DNA from: an uncultured Sphingomonadaceae bacterium
Lineage (GTDB): Bacteria; Pseudomonadota; Alphaproteobacteria; Sphingomonadales; Sphingomonadaceae
Length of the DNA: 64,000 bases
Reading direction: 5' to 3'
NCBI GenBank assembly: GCA_947501695.1
Contig: CANMWO010000001.1
Location: forward strand, 930,001 to 994,000
Part shown: in pieces, positions 15,544-23,799 of the stretch
Layout of the letters: every line of letters begins with the position of its first letter
Numbering within the stretch: position 1 is the stretch's first letter
Made by a program: the position numbers and the translations under genes
The notes under the pieces: generated by a model
The model's database searches: none
What the model was told of the DNA's origin: nothing
The model's input: the letters and a program-made list of their open reading frames with translations, nothing else

Positions 15544-17697
15544 ATGCTAACATTTCTGTCATCACGGCAGCGCTGGTTAGGCGATACAGCGAAGGCGGGC
15601 ATATTACCTGTAGCTACGTTGTTGCTGGTAATTTTCATGGTCTTGCCGGTACCGGCTACCGTCCTTGATATCGGCTTCATAGCGAATATCACCATTGCGC
15701 TTGCGGTTTTGATGGTGGCACTAAACGTGGCCAAACCTTTGGATTTTTCCAGCTTTCCGACGGTTCTTCTATTTGCAACCTTGTTGCGGCTTGCCTTGAA
15801 TGTAGCATCAACTCGTGTGGTGTTAGTGGAAGGACATGCCGGCCCCCATGCTGCAGGTCAGGTGATCGAGGCGTTCGGAAATTTTCTCATCGGCGGTGAT
15901 TATGTTGTTGGCATATTCGTGTTCGCTATCCTGATGATCATCAATCTGGTGGTGATAACGAAGGGGGCAGGGCGCGTTTCTGAAGTGACCGCTCGTTTCA
16001 CTCTTGATGCGTTGCCTGGCAAGCAAATGGCGATTGATGCAGATTTGAATGCGGGCCTTCTATCTCCAGAGGAAGCCAAGGAACGGCGTCAAGAAGTGGC
16101 AACGGAATCCGATTTCTACGGATCAATGGATGGTGCCTCCAAATTCGTAAAAGGTGATGCGGTGGCCGGCGTGCTCATCCTTATTATCAATATTATTGGC
16201 GGAATGATCTTGGGAATCTTTAGCCACGATATGGACGTTGGTGATGCAGCCCAGACTTATGTTTTGCTAGCGGTCGGTGATGCGTTGGTCGCACAGGTTC
16301 CGGCTTTGCTGCTGTCGATTGCGGCTGCTGCGATTGTTACCAGGGTTGCGTCCCCGATGGATTTGCCAGGGCAGATCGGAAGCCAGTTTGCCAATTCCAA
16401 GGCTTGGGTTCCCGTGGTTGCGATACTCGCCGTCATGGGATTGTTACCAGGCATGCCCCACTTTATCATCCTGCCGATTGCGGGAATATCCGGATTTATG
16501 GCTTGGCGCATGTTGAGAAAGGCAAAGTCGACCAATTCACCCGAACCGCAACTACAAACGCCCGAGCAGAAAAACCATATTGCCTGGAGCGATGTCACCG
16601 ACGGAGCGGTTCTTAACATAGAAATTGGTTATGGGTTGGTGCCGCTAGTTGACGATCGCAAAGGTGCGCCATTGATGCAACGATTGACCGGAATTAGGCG
16701 GCAGCTCTCGCGCGAACTAGGTTTCGTTGTTCCGCTTGTCCGAGTCAAAGATAATATGGCGCTTTCGCCGAACGCCTATCGTATCCAGATTAGCGGTGTG
16801 ACGTTGGGTGAGGATCAGGCTTGGCCGGACGATCTGTTGGCGCTCGATAGCGGCGAGATCAATGAGGTTGTTGATGGACAGGCATGCAAAGACCCAACTT
16901 TTGGTTTAGAATCTTTATGGATTTCTCCAGAAAAGCGCAGCGAAGCGGTTGTGTCTGGATATACGGTTGTTGATGCTTCCACTGTCATTGCGACCCATTT
17001 TAATCATCTGGTCGGGCTCAATGCCTCTGAGCTATTTGGGATGGATGAAGCGCAAGGCTTGCTGGATAACCTGAAAGAAATGGCCCCACAACTTGTTGAA
17101 GGACTGACGCCAAAGCCGCTGAGTCTGTTCCAAATCGCCGCTATCTGTCGCTCCCTGTTGAGCGAAGGCGTCCCGCTCAAAGACTTTCGCCGCCTCAGTG
17201 AAGCAATGATCCACGCTGCGACGGATGATGCAGCTAGTGACGCACCGTCACTCGACAATATCGTTGATGGTGTGCGGAAGCGTATTGGATCGCTAATCAT
17301 TCAGTCACTGGTTCCGATCAAATTGCCTTTGCCAGTGATCACGCTCGACGCAGAATTGGAGATTTTGTTAGCGCAAGCGATCGAAAACGGCGGCTCTGCT
17401 TCCCATCCGATCGAGCCCGGCCTTGTACAAAAAATAGTGGGTGCCGTTGAAGTTGCAGCCCGCCCGATCATGGCGGAAGCCCGGCGTTTTGCAATCGTGA
17501 CCTCACCGATCGCGCGCAGAACCTTGCTGAAAATACTAAGGCCCAGCTTTCCCGGAACGCCCGTTTTATCCTTTGAAGAACTGCCAGATGACAAGGCGAT
17601 CGAAGTCATTGCGGTTGTCGGTGGTCGGCCCAAAGAATTACCGACTTCAGAACAAAAAAATACCAAAAATGTTGATCATAAAAAGGACACAGCGTGA
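15544..17697 (+). CDS. flhA: Flagellar type III export gate protein FlhA
   Basis: Central ion-conducting component of the export gate (717 aa, typical). About eight membrane helices lie in residues 20-315, including NITIALAVLMVALNVAKPL and the FHIPEP-family core SSFPTVLLFATLLRLALNVA with STRVVL. The cytoplasmic loop has GRVSEVTARFTLDALPGKQM and AIDADLNAGLLSPEEAKERR, both diagnostic. The soluble C-terminal half (about 350-700) forms the substrate/chaperone-docking ring. Transcribed from its own sigma-54 promoter and overlapping fliA by 4 bp. Confidence 0.97.
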   Translation: MLTFLSSRQRWLGDTAKAGILPVATLLLVIFMVLPVPATVLDIGFIANITIALAVLMVALNVAKPLDFSSFPTVLLFATLLRLALNVASTRVVLVEGHAGPHAAGQVIEAFGNFLIGGDYVVGIFVFAILMIINLVVITKGAGRVSEVTARFTLDALPGKQMAIDADLNAGLLSPEEAKERRQEVATESDFYGSMDGASKFVKGDAVAGVLILIINIIGGMILGIFSHDMDVGDAAQTYVLLAVGDALVAQVPALLLSIAAAAIVTRVASPMDLPGQIGSQFANSKAWVPVVAILAVMGLLPGMPHFIILPIAGISGFMAWRMLRKAKSTNSPEPQLQTPEQKNHIAWSDVTDGAVLNIEIGYGLVPLVDDRKGAPLMQRLTGIRRQLSRELGFVVPLVRVKDNMALSPNAYRIQISGVTLGEDQAWPDDLLALDSGEINEVVDGQACKDPTFGLESLWISPEKRSEAVVSGYTVVDASTVIATHFNHLVGLNASELFGMDEAQGLLDNLKEMAPQLVEGLTPKPLSLFQIAAICRSLLSEGVPLKDFRRLSEAMIHAATDDAASDAPSLDNIVDGVRKRIGSLIIQSLVPIKLPLPVITLDAELEILLAQAIENGGSASHPIEPGLVQKIVGAVEVAARPIMAEARRFAIVTSPIARRTLLKILRPSFPGTPVLSFEELPDDKAIEVIAVVGGRPKELPTSEQKNTKNVDHKKDTA

Positions 17698-18425
17698 CAT
17701 ATCTTGATCCCAAGCTTGCCGACCTGACCTATGGCCCAAGCCCCACCGCGCAAAACCAAGAGCAGCTGATCAATAGTCACCAGCCGCTCGTCCGCAAACT
17801 CGCCTGGCACATCCATTCCCGGGTTTCGACAACCATCGAAGTGGAAGACTTGCTGCAAATTGGAATGGTGGCATTGGTCGAAGCGGCTCAAGGATATGAG
17901 GATCGCGGTCTGGGTTTTACCAACTATGCAAAACTGCGTGTCCGTGGTGCGATGATTGATCAGTTGCGCAAGCAGAGCAATATCAGCAGGTCGGCGATGC
18001 AATTTCAGAAAAAACTGCGCGAAGTGAAAGAGGCGCTCGCCCAAAAACTGGGACATGCTCCTAATCAAGTTACTCTCGCGGCGGCCATGGATATGGACTT
18101 GGAGAGCTTTCGTGTTGCGATAGACAATGCCGAAGCAGTGGATCTACAGTCGATGGACGAGGTTTACTCTGATCAGAATATCTGGTTCTCTGATTCATCG
18201 GAAAAGGCTGATGATAGGATGGAACGGCACCAGCGGCAGCGGATGATTGCAGATGCAATTGGATCTCTGCCGGAACGCGATGGCCTGATATTGCAATTAT
18301 ACTTTATTGAGGAAATGAATCTGGAAGAGATTGGGCAGACGTTGGATATTGGTGCTTCGCGCGTGTGCCAGATTAAAAAGGCCGCGCTAGAAAAACTGCA
18401 TCAAATCCTTGCGTATTATGAATAG
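17694..18425 (+). CDS. fliA: Flagellar sigma factor FliA (sigma-28)
   Basis: Alternative sigma factor (243 aa) for late flagellar genes such as flagellin. Region 2 is about 25-95 (VEDLLQIGMVALVEAAQGYE; YAKLRVRGAMIDQLRKQ). Region 3 follows, and region 4 is C-terminal (LPERDGLILQLYFIEEMNLE; EEIGQTLDIGASRVCQIKK). It starts at a GTG that overlaps the flhA stop (GTGA). No flhF/flhG genes lie between flhA and fliA, unlike in Pseudomonas or Vibrio. Its inhibitor FlgM is encoded 2.6 kb upstream. Confidence 0.96.
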   Translation: MTYLDPKLADLTYGPSPTAQNQEQLINSHQPLVRKLAWHIHSRVSTTIEVEDLLQIGMVALVEAAQGYEDRGLGFTNYAKLRVRGAMIDQLRKQSNISRSAMQFQKKLREVKEALAQKLGHAPNQVTLAAAMDMDLESFRVAIDNAEAVDLQSMDEVYSDQNIWFSDSSEKADDRMERHQRQRMIADAIGSLPERDGLILQLYFIEEMNLEEIGQTLDIGASRVCQIKKAALEKLHQILAYYE

Positions 18426-18525
18426 TATCTGTTGGCGAGATCGCGTTTTCAACCCTACGCAATGTACAATTGGTGATGCGGTTCTGAGCCCAATAATGGT
18501 GCAAATTGTTGTAGTGAGTTAAATA

Positions 18526-18566
18526 GTCCCCGACGCTCATAGTGGGGTTTAATAAGCGTCGGGGAC
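18526..18566 (-). terminator. Hairpin between fliA and fliC, probable fliC terminator
   Basis: A 12-bp perfect inverted repeat: GTCCCCGACGCT at 18526-18537 and its complement at 18555-18566, with a 17-nt loop. It lies 29 nt past the flagellin stop (minus strand). On that strand TATTT follows, a weak T-tract. On the plus strand no T-run follows, so it mainly serves fliC or acts as a bidirectional block. Confidence 0.7.
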
Positions 18567-18594
18567 CGTAAGATCAGTTAAGCGGACCAGTGAC

Positions 18595-19410
18595 TTAACG
18601 GATCAAACTAAGCACGCCTTGCTGCGACTGATTGGCTTGAGCGAGCATCGCCGTCGATGCCTGGCTCAATATTTGGGCCTTGGCGAGGGCGGTTGTTTCA
18701 CCGGAAAAGTCGACATCTTCAATCCGTGACCGGGACTCCGTGATATTGGCCAAGCGATCGTTGAGGTTCGACACCGTTGCTTGCAGACGGTTTTGTGAAG
18801 CACCAAGAGAAGCCTGCGCCGTGGTCACTGAATCCATAGCGGTGCCGAGTGCGGTCAGTGCGGCATTCGCGCCGGCAACCGTGCTAATATCCAGTGCGTC
18901 GACAGCCAAGGTTGTCGTTGTAACATCAGTGAGCGCGATGGATACTACTTCCGCAGCATTAGTTCCGGTTTGGATATCCAAGCTGACGTTGGTGCCATCG
19001 AGTAGTGCAACATTGTTGAACGTGGTGCGTGATGCGACATCGTCAATCTGTGCAATAAGAGCGGCAACTTCAACTTGCAGATTGACGCGATCGGTATTTG
19101 CTAGGGTGCCGTTGGCAGACTGAACCGACAGTTCGCGCATACGTTGCAGCATATTGTTGATTTCATTCATGCCACCTTCTGCTGTTTGAGCCAACGAGAT
19201 ACCATCATTGGCGTTGCGGACAGCCATGTTGAGGCCACGGATTTCTGATGTCATCCGTGTAGCAACGGCCAGGCCGGCAGCATCATCGCTAGCGCTATTG
19301 ATACGACGACCCGTGGACAGGCGCTCTATGGATTTGGCGAGACTCATTTCCGCACTATTGGCGGCATAGTTTGTGCGTAGAGCCGCAACATTGGTTCCGA
19401 TAATTGTCAT
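18595..19410 (-). CDS. fliC: Flagellin
   Basis: Filament subunit, 271 aa, starting [20 protein letters not shown] at 19410 with AAGGAAAA before the ATG; the five extra codons upstream are unlikely to be used. The N-terminal D0/D1 block includes [19 protein letters not shown] and the [12 protein letters not shown] helix. The C-terminal block includes [20 protein letters not shown] and ends [14 protein letters not shown]. Only about 50-60 residues separate the conserved ends, so the variable D2/D3 domains are essentially absent. It is the only flagellin in the window and is transcribed opposite to its neighbours. Confidence 0.97.
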   Translation of the reverse strand: MTIIGTNVAALRTNYAANSAEMSLAKSIERLSTGRRINSASDDAAGLAVATRMTSEIRGLNMAVRNANDGISLAQTAEGGMNEINNMLQRMRELSVQSANGTLANTDRVNLQVEVAALIAQIDDVASRTTFNNVALLDGTNVSLDIQTGTNAAEVVSIALTDVTTTTLAVDALDISTVAGANAALTALGTAMDSVTTAQASLGASQNRLQATVSNLNDRLANITESRSRIEDVDFSGETTALAKAQILSQASTAMLAQANQSQQGVLSLIR

Positions 19411-19474
19411 GTATTTTCCTTTCAATGACGGGCTGGTCGCTGAGTTTATCGATGAGCGACGGCCTCATGTAGAA

Positions 19475-19501
19475 AGAACGGATAGCGATAGAATAGGTTT
19501 A
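19475..19501 (-). promoter_or_regulatory. Possible sigma-28 promoter of fliC
   Basis: On the minus strand TAAA (19501-19498) is followed after exactly 15 nt by TCCGTTCT (19482-19475). This keeps the sigma-28 spacing and the CCG core of GCCGATAA but matches only about half of the -10 box. A second weak candidate with CGATAA lies nearer the gene (about 19446-19453) but lacks a good -35. FliA control of fliC is expected from biology; the exact site is uncertain. Confidence 0.35.
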
Positions 19502-19633
19502 ACAGTCTCAAAACGCGTCATGAAAATAGCGGTTTGTCAGTAGTTTGACGGAGCGGAGTCAGAAATTTGGCTCCACCTCAAAGCTAGGCTCTAAAGTAGT
19601 TGAAAAGACGGAGAAATATTTTCCCTTAGAAAT

Positions 19634-19648
19634 TGGCACAGCGTTTGC
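19634..19648 (+). promoter_or_regulatory. Sigma-54 promoter for the fliE operon
   Basis: TGGCACAGCGTTTGC, preceded by T, is a full -24/-12 match with N5 spacing. It points rightward in the gap after the fliC start, 69 nt before the small ORF at 19717 and about 380 nt before fliE. It is the obvious promoter for the long fli operon. Confidence 0.9.
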
Positions 19649-19716
19649 GAAGCCATGGTCAGCCGCATTTCATAATTTCAGATGCGGTATTTTAGGACCA
19701 GATATTGGGGAAGATG

Positions 19717-20025
19717 ATGACTGTATTAAATCTATATGATGGTGCGTTTGCGGACCGGATGCCGATCAAAAATTGGCAGTGCAGTCCGCAAAAAACCATT
19801 TGTCAGATTGTAAGGCTCGCGCACAAAATAAGTTCCCACATGAGTTTGCGTTCCTTTCTTGAGACATTAGGCCGCAACCATCGGCACAGTCCTTCCTCTC
19901 TTGATACTGGCTCTCTCGAACTGGTCCGGGCGAGCCATGGCCTACCGCTGCGTATCGCTTATCTGGCGCCAAAATGCCCCTTGGTGTCAACGCGATACGT
20001 AGCGGACTTGGCGGAAGGACTCTAA
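19717..20025 (+). CDS. Small protein of unknown function upstream of fliE
   Basis: Open frame of about 102 aa between the sigma-54 promoter and fliE, ending 3 nt before the fliE start. ATG 19717 has GGGGAAG immediately upstream; ATG 19714 and TTG 19705 are alternatives. No signal peptide or membrane helix is visible. The sequence contains SLRSFLETLGRNH and GLPLRIAYLAPKCPLVST segments and is rich in Ser, Arg and His. I do not recognise a family. The fliE ribosome site (GGAAGGA) lies inside its last codons, which would couple the two. It may be a flagellar regulator or chaperone, or a chance frame in the leader. Confidence 0.45.
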   Translation: MTVLNLYDGAFADRMPIKNWQCSPQKTICQIVRLAHKISSHMSLRSFLETLGRNHRHSPSSLDTGSLELVRASHGLPLRIAYLAPKCPLVSTRYVADLAEGL

Positions 20026-20028
20026 TCC

Positions 20029-20364
20029 ATGAAAACGATAGAAACTTCAGGCCTTATGGCGATGCGTCAGGATGTTATTGCCCAGAATGATGCATTGAAA
20101 AAAACCGCTTTAGCGGGCGTGACTGGCGGAGTGACAAATTCACAGCCCGCCTTTGGTGCAGCGATGAACGCAGCCTTTAATCAAGTTAACAACATGCAGC
20201 ATGCTGCAGGCGACATTACCCAAGATTACACCATGGGCAAGACAACCGATATTGCTGGTGTGATGATGGCGCGACAGAAATCATCACTCGGATTTGAGCT
20301 GACGCTGCAAGTCCGGAACAAGCTGCTGAAAGCCTATCAAGACATTATGAGCATGCCGGTGTGA
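20029..20364 (+). CDS. fliE: Flagellar hook-basal body adaptor FliE
   Basis: Small basal-body protein (111 aa) that links the MS-ring to the proximal rod. The FliE signature occupies the second half: TMGKTTDIAGVMMARQKSSL, GFELTLQVRNKLLKAYQDIM with the ending SMPV. It is 1 nt from fliF, the standard fliE-fliF start of a fli operon. Confidence 0.95.
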   Translation: MKTIETSGLMAMRQDVIAQNDALKKTALAGVTGGVTNSQPAFGAAMNAAFNQVNNMQHAAGDITQDYTMGKTTDIAGVMMARQKSSLGFELTLQVRNKLLKAYQDIMSMPV

Positions 20365-20365
20365 T

Positions 20366-22093
20366 ATGAACGAACTTAGTCTCAACACCGATCAACAGGT
20401 CGACAAACTGGCTCAAGATTTGACGCCGCTCTGGCAACCGAATGGTGCTGCAAGTGATGCCAACTGGCGTGATCGTTTCCAGGCATTTGCCAAACAGCCG
20501 GCCATAACAAATGCTCTGCCGTGGCTGGGATTACTTGCCGTGGCCGTATTGGCTGCCACCTTTTGGCTGGCTCTGCGTGAACCACCGCAAAGAGATCTGT
20601 TCCGCGGGCTTCCTGAATCCGACAAAGCTGCGGTCGCAGAAGCGCTCCAGCAATCAAACATCCGCTTTAATATTGATCAATCAAACGGTAGCTTGACGGT
20701 GTCGCAGGATGACTATCATCGGGCCAAGCTAGCATTGGCGGCACAAAACTTGCCCAAAACGGCGCCTGACGGAGACAGTTTGATTTCATCGATGCCGATG
20801 GGCGCAAGTCGAGCGGTGGAAAACGAAAAGCTACGTGCTGCTCGCGAACTTGATCTGGCGCGCACTATCGAGGCGATGGATGATATCTCTTCGGCGCGGG
20901 TACATCTCGCAGTTGAGGCGGCCAGCATATTTGTGCGGGATCGTTCGGAGCCCTCTGCGTCTGTTATGCTAACATTCGTCGGCGGAAACCGGCTTAGTGA
21001 AGCTAAGGTTCAGTCGATTGTTTATTTGGTTGCCAGTTCTGTTCCTGGATTGTCAGTAGATGCCGTCAGTGTAGTCGATCAAAACGGTCGCCTGATGTCG
21101 CGCCATGGATCGAGCAGCGCATCGGATCAAGCCGAGCAGCATCTGATAGTACAGGGCCAAGTCGAAGAACGTTATCGCCGCACGATCACGTCATTGCTGA
21201 CCCCCATGATTGGTGCAGATAATTTCACTACCGAAGTTACTGCAGAAATGGATTTTTCCGAAAATCAAGCGACCCGTGAGAGCTTTCCGCCAGAAGATGC
21301 GCGTGTACGAACGGAACAAGGAAGCTGGTCCAATGAGCCGGGAGCGCGAGCGAGCTATGGAATTCCCGGCGCGCTTGCCAATCGGCCGCCAGAAGAGCCG
21401 GAACTGACAGATGAGTTTCAAGGCGATGACGGCGCGGCAGAGGAAGAGGAAACGAGCCGCACATCCGAAAAATTTGCTCGCCAATTTGAACTAGGCCGCG
21501 AAGTGTCCGTGACCAAACAGGCTGCAGGGTCATTGAAGCGCTTGTCTGTCGCAGTAGCGCTCCGCTCGCCGATCGGGAAAAATCAACGCTCGGCGCAAGA
21601 ACTAGCCGCTGTAGAAGCCTTGGTTAAAGGGGCTATCGGCTTTCAGGCGGAGCGCGGCGATCTAGTAGCTATAGAAGCCCGAGCCTTTCTGCCTGTGGAA
21701 GAAACAGTGGAAAACTGGTGGGAAGCCAGTTGGGTTTCTCTGCTCGTTCGGAATGTTTCGGCATTGCTGGTCGCACTGGCATTGATCTTTGGTCTTGGAC
21801 GGCCACTACTGAAGAAAATCCGCACCAACCGGCCAATCCTATCCGATGCGGAGCAATTACAACTGGCATCCGATATCGATCAGGAATTGAACCGCGAGAG
21901 CGGTGCCGCGAATAAGCCGGTTGATCCAGTATCGCTCGATATGATCAGCTCTGCTGATGGCTATGCCGAGCGCGCTGCTCTGATTCAGAATTTTGTTCGT
22001 CAAAATCCCGATCATGCGGCGCTGACGGTGCAGGATTTGCTGGTGCAAGAGCGCGCCAACGATAACGTGCAAAAGGACACGGCCAATGGCTGA
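20366..22093 (+). CDS. fliF: Flagellar MS-ring protein FliF
   Basis: Inner-membrane ring protein and assembly platform of the basal body (575 aa). TM1 is about 50-70 (PWLGLLAVAVLAATFWLAL) and TM2 about 455-475 (LLVRNVSALLVALALIFGLG). Between them are the YscJ/FliF ring-building motifs, including RGLPESDKAAVAEALQQSNI, RAARELDLARTIEAMDDISSA and ARVHLAVE. The C-terminal cytoplasmic tail (ALIQNFVRQNPDHAALTVQD) binds FliG. It overlaps fliG by 8 bp. Confidence 0.96.
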   Translation: MNELSLNTDQQVDKLAQDLTPLWQPNGAASDANWRDRFQAFAKQPAITNALPWLGLLAVAVLAATFWLALREPPQRDLFRGLPESDKAAVAEALQQSNIRFNIDQSNGSLTVSQDDYHRAKLALAAQNLPKTAPDGDSLISSMPMGASRAVENEKLRAARELDLARTIEAMDDISSARVHLAVEAASIFVRDRSEPSASVMLTFVGGNRLSEAKVQSIVYLVASSVPGLSVDAVSVVDQNGRLMSRHGSSSASDQAEQHLIVQGQVEERYRRTITSLLTPMIGADNFTTEVTAEMDFSENQATRESFPPEDARVRTEQGSWSNEPGARASYGIPGALANRPPEEPELTDEFQGDDGAAEEEETSRTSEKFARQFELGREVSVTKQAAGSLKRLSVAVALRSPIGKNQRSAQELAAVEALVKGAIGFQAERGDLVAIEARAFLPVEETVENWWEASWVSLLVRNVSALLVALALIFGLGRPLLKKIRTNRPILSDAEQLQLASDIDQELNRESGAANKPVDPVSLDMISSADGYAERAALIQNFVRQNPDHAALTVQDLLVQERANDNVQKDTANG

Positions 22094-23159
22094 TCCAGTT
22101 AGTAACAATATGGCGCCGGCGCGTAATCTGCCTGTAGCGGAAATTGCAACCGATCCCGATTGGTCAGGCAGTGAGATAGCCGCGATATTGCTAATGACCT
22201 TTGGAGAGGATGAAGCCGCGGACATATTGTCGCGTCTCAGACCAGGTGAGGTTCAGAGCCTTGGCAGAGCCATGCTCGCAATTAGTAAGGTCGGTGAAGA
22301 TGACGTGAATTTCGTATTTGATCGCTTTGTTCAACAAGCGCGCAGTCGCACGGCCATCGGCTATCGCGCGCATAAGCAGATTACATCGATCATGGGCAAA
22401 GCATTTGGTCCCGGTCGAGCAGCCAACATGTTGAGCCGTATAGCCCCCCATCAATCGCGCTCGGATCTCAACCACTTGCACGGCCAGTTAGACTGGATGA
22501 CGGCCGATGATATTGCCAGCATGATAGAGGATGAGCACCCGCAAATGATGGCTGTCATCCTGTCTTTTCTGGAACCCGAAACGGCAGGCGATGTGCTGCA
22601 ACAACTCGCCGATGAGATCCAGGATGATGTTGTGTTCAGGGTTGCGGATATGGGTTCCATAGGCGCACAGGCGATTGCCGATATCGAGGCCTTGATAGCC
22701 CGGCAATCACAAAAGCCGGCGACGACAACCAGTCAGAAATCTGGCGGCACCAGCGAGGCTGCTGCGATCATGAACAATGTAGAAAAACAGGCGGAACAGC
22801 GGATCATCAAAGCGCTGCTTAAAAGGGACAAGGTCCTCGCCCGCAAAATTGAAGAGGAAATGTTTGTCTTCGGCGATTTGATTGATCTGGATGACAAAAA
22901 CCTCGGAATGGTGTTGCGATCGGTCGAAAATGCAGTCCTTACTCTGGCCATCAAGGGTGCCGATTCCGATCTCGCTGCAAAAATGTTTAGCTGCATGTCA
23001 AAGCGCGCTGCTCAATCGATAGAAGATGAAATTGCAGAAATGGGGCCGGTCTCAAAGGGTGAGGTTAGCGCGGCTCAAAAGCAGATCGTGGCTCAGACTC
23101 TCATGCTCGCCGAAGATGGAACGATTATCATAGGGGGGCAGAATGATGAATTTGTCTGA
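22086..23159 (+). CDS. fliG: Flagellar rotor/switch protein FliG
   Basis: C-ring protein that transmits torque from the stator (357 aa). N-terminal domain: IAAILLMTFGEDEAADILSR. Middle domain: EHPQMMAVILSFLEPETAGD, the EHPQ motif of FliG. C-terminal torque domain: EIEEEMFVFGDLIDLDDKNL-type sequence, with charged residues facing MotA, and SCMSKRAAQSIEDEIAEMGP. There is a Ser/Thr/Gly-rich insert (about 208-225) between middle and C-terminal domains. Overlaps fliF and fliH. Confidence 0.96.
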   Translation: MADPVSNNMAPARNLPVAEIATDPDWSGSEIAAILLMTFGEDEAADILSRLRPGEVQSLGRAMLAISKVGEDDVNFVFDRFVQQARSRTAIGYRAHKQITSIMGKAFGPGRAANMLSRIAPHQSRSDLNHLHGQLDWMTADDIASMIEDEHPQMMAVILSFLEPETAGDVLQQLADEIQDDVVFRVADMGSIGAQAIADIEALIARQSQKPATTTSQKSGGTSEAAAIMNNVEKQAEQRIIKALLKRDKVLARKIEEEMFVFGDLIDLDDKNLGMVLRSVENAVLTLAIKGADSDLAAKMFSCMSKRAAQSIEDEIAEMGPVSKGEVSAAQKQIVAQTLMLAEDGTIIIGGQNDEFV

Positions 23160-23799
23160 CAATGATTTCACTTCGGTAAAGCATAGCCCAGACTTTATTA
23201 TGACCGGCTCTTTGCAAATGCGCGAAACAGCCTTCCATCCGAAATATGACTGGCGTTTGGATTGCGGAAGTGAGCCTCCCGAGAAAGACCGCATCGAAGA
23301 AGAAACCGAGCCATCAGATGATGGACTAAACAAAGAAATCGCGGATGCATACGCACAAGGATATTTGAATGGACAGCAGGCGGCTATGGTCCGGGATGAT
23401 CAGGACGATCATGCTAGGGATTTGTTGGCTGCGGCGATCAATCGCCTGAAAATTGTTGATGAAGCGAAGCTTGCGCAACAGTTTTGGGAAGTCATTCTCT
23501 CACTGTTTGAGCAAGCTGTTGGTCACGCCAATATAGATCGAGAATTTATGGAGCAGCGATGTGATGAGGCTGTTGCATTGATCAATGAAAATATCGGCGA
23601 ACCGTGCCTCCATGTTGCGGCAAGCGATGCGGATATTTTGCAAGACTATGATTGCGAGATCCCGATCAAGGTCGACCCGGTGTTGCTGCCGGGATCGGTT
23701 CGTCTGACTCATGCAGCCGGACAAATTATATCCGGCACAATTACAATTAGCGAAGAGATTGAAACCAGGCTTGGTTCGCCGGATGGTGACACGTGTTAA
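23143..23799 (+). CDS. fliH: Flagellar export ATPase regulator FliH
   Basis: 218-aa FliH-like protein, the regulator of FliI. The mid-region ADAYAQGYLNGQQAAMV fits the alternating Gly/Ala FliH helix. The C-terminal region (ENIGEPCLHVAASDADI; CEIPIKVDPVLLPGSVRL) resembles the FliI-binding V-type ATPase E-subunit-like domain. FliH is poorly conserved, so the assignment leans on position between fliG and fliI. Overlaps fliG by 17 bp and fliI by 7 bp. Confidence 0.85.
   Translation: MMNLSDNDFTSVKHSPDFIMTGSLQMRETAFHPKYDWRLDCGSEPPEKDRIEEETEPSDDGLNKEIADAYAQGYLNGQQAAMVRDDQDDHARDLLAAAINRLKIVDEAKLAQQFWEVILSLFEQAVGHANIDREFMEQRCDEAVALINENIGEPCLHVAASDADILQDYDCEIPIKVDPVLLPGSVRLTHAAGQIISGTITISEEIETRLGSPDGDTC

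Noticed and set aside
19545-19739. Open frame of 64 codons upstream of fliE
   Set aside because: It spans the sigma-54 promoter at 19634-19648 and overlaps the better-placed small ORF, so it cannot be translated from that promoter.
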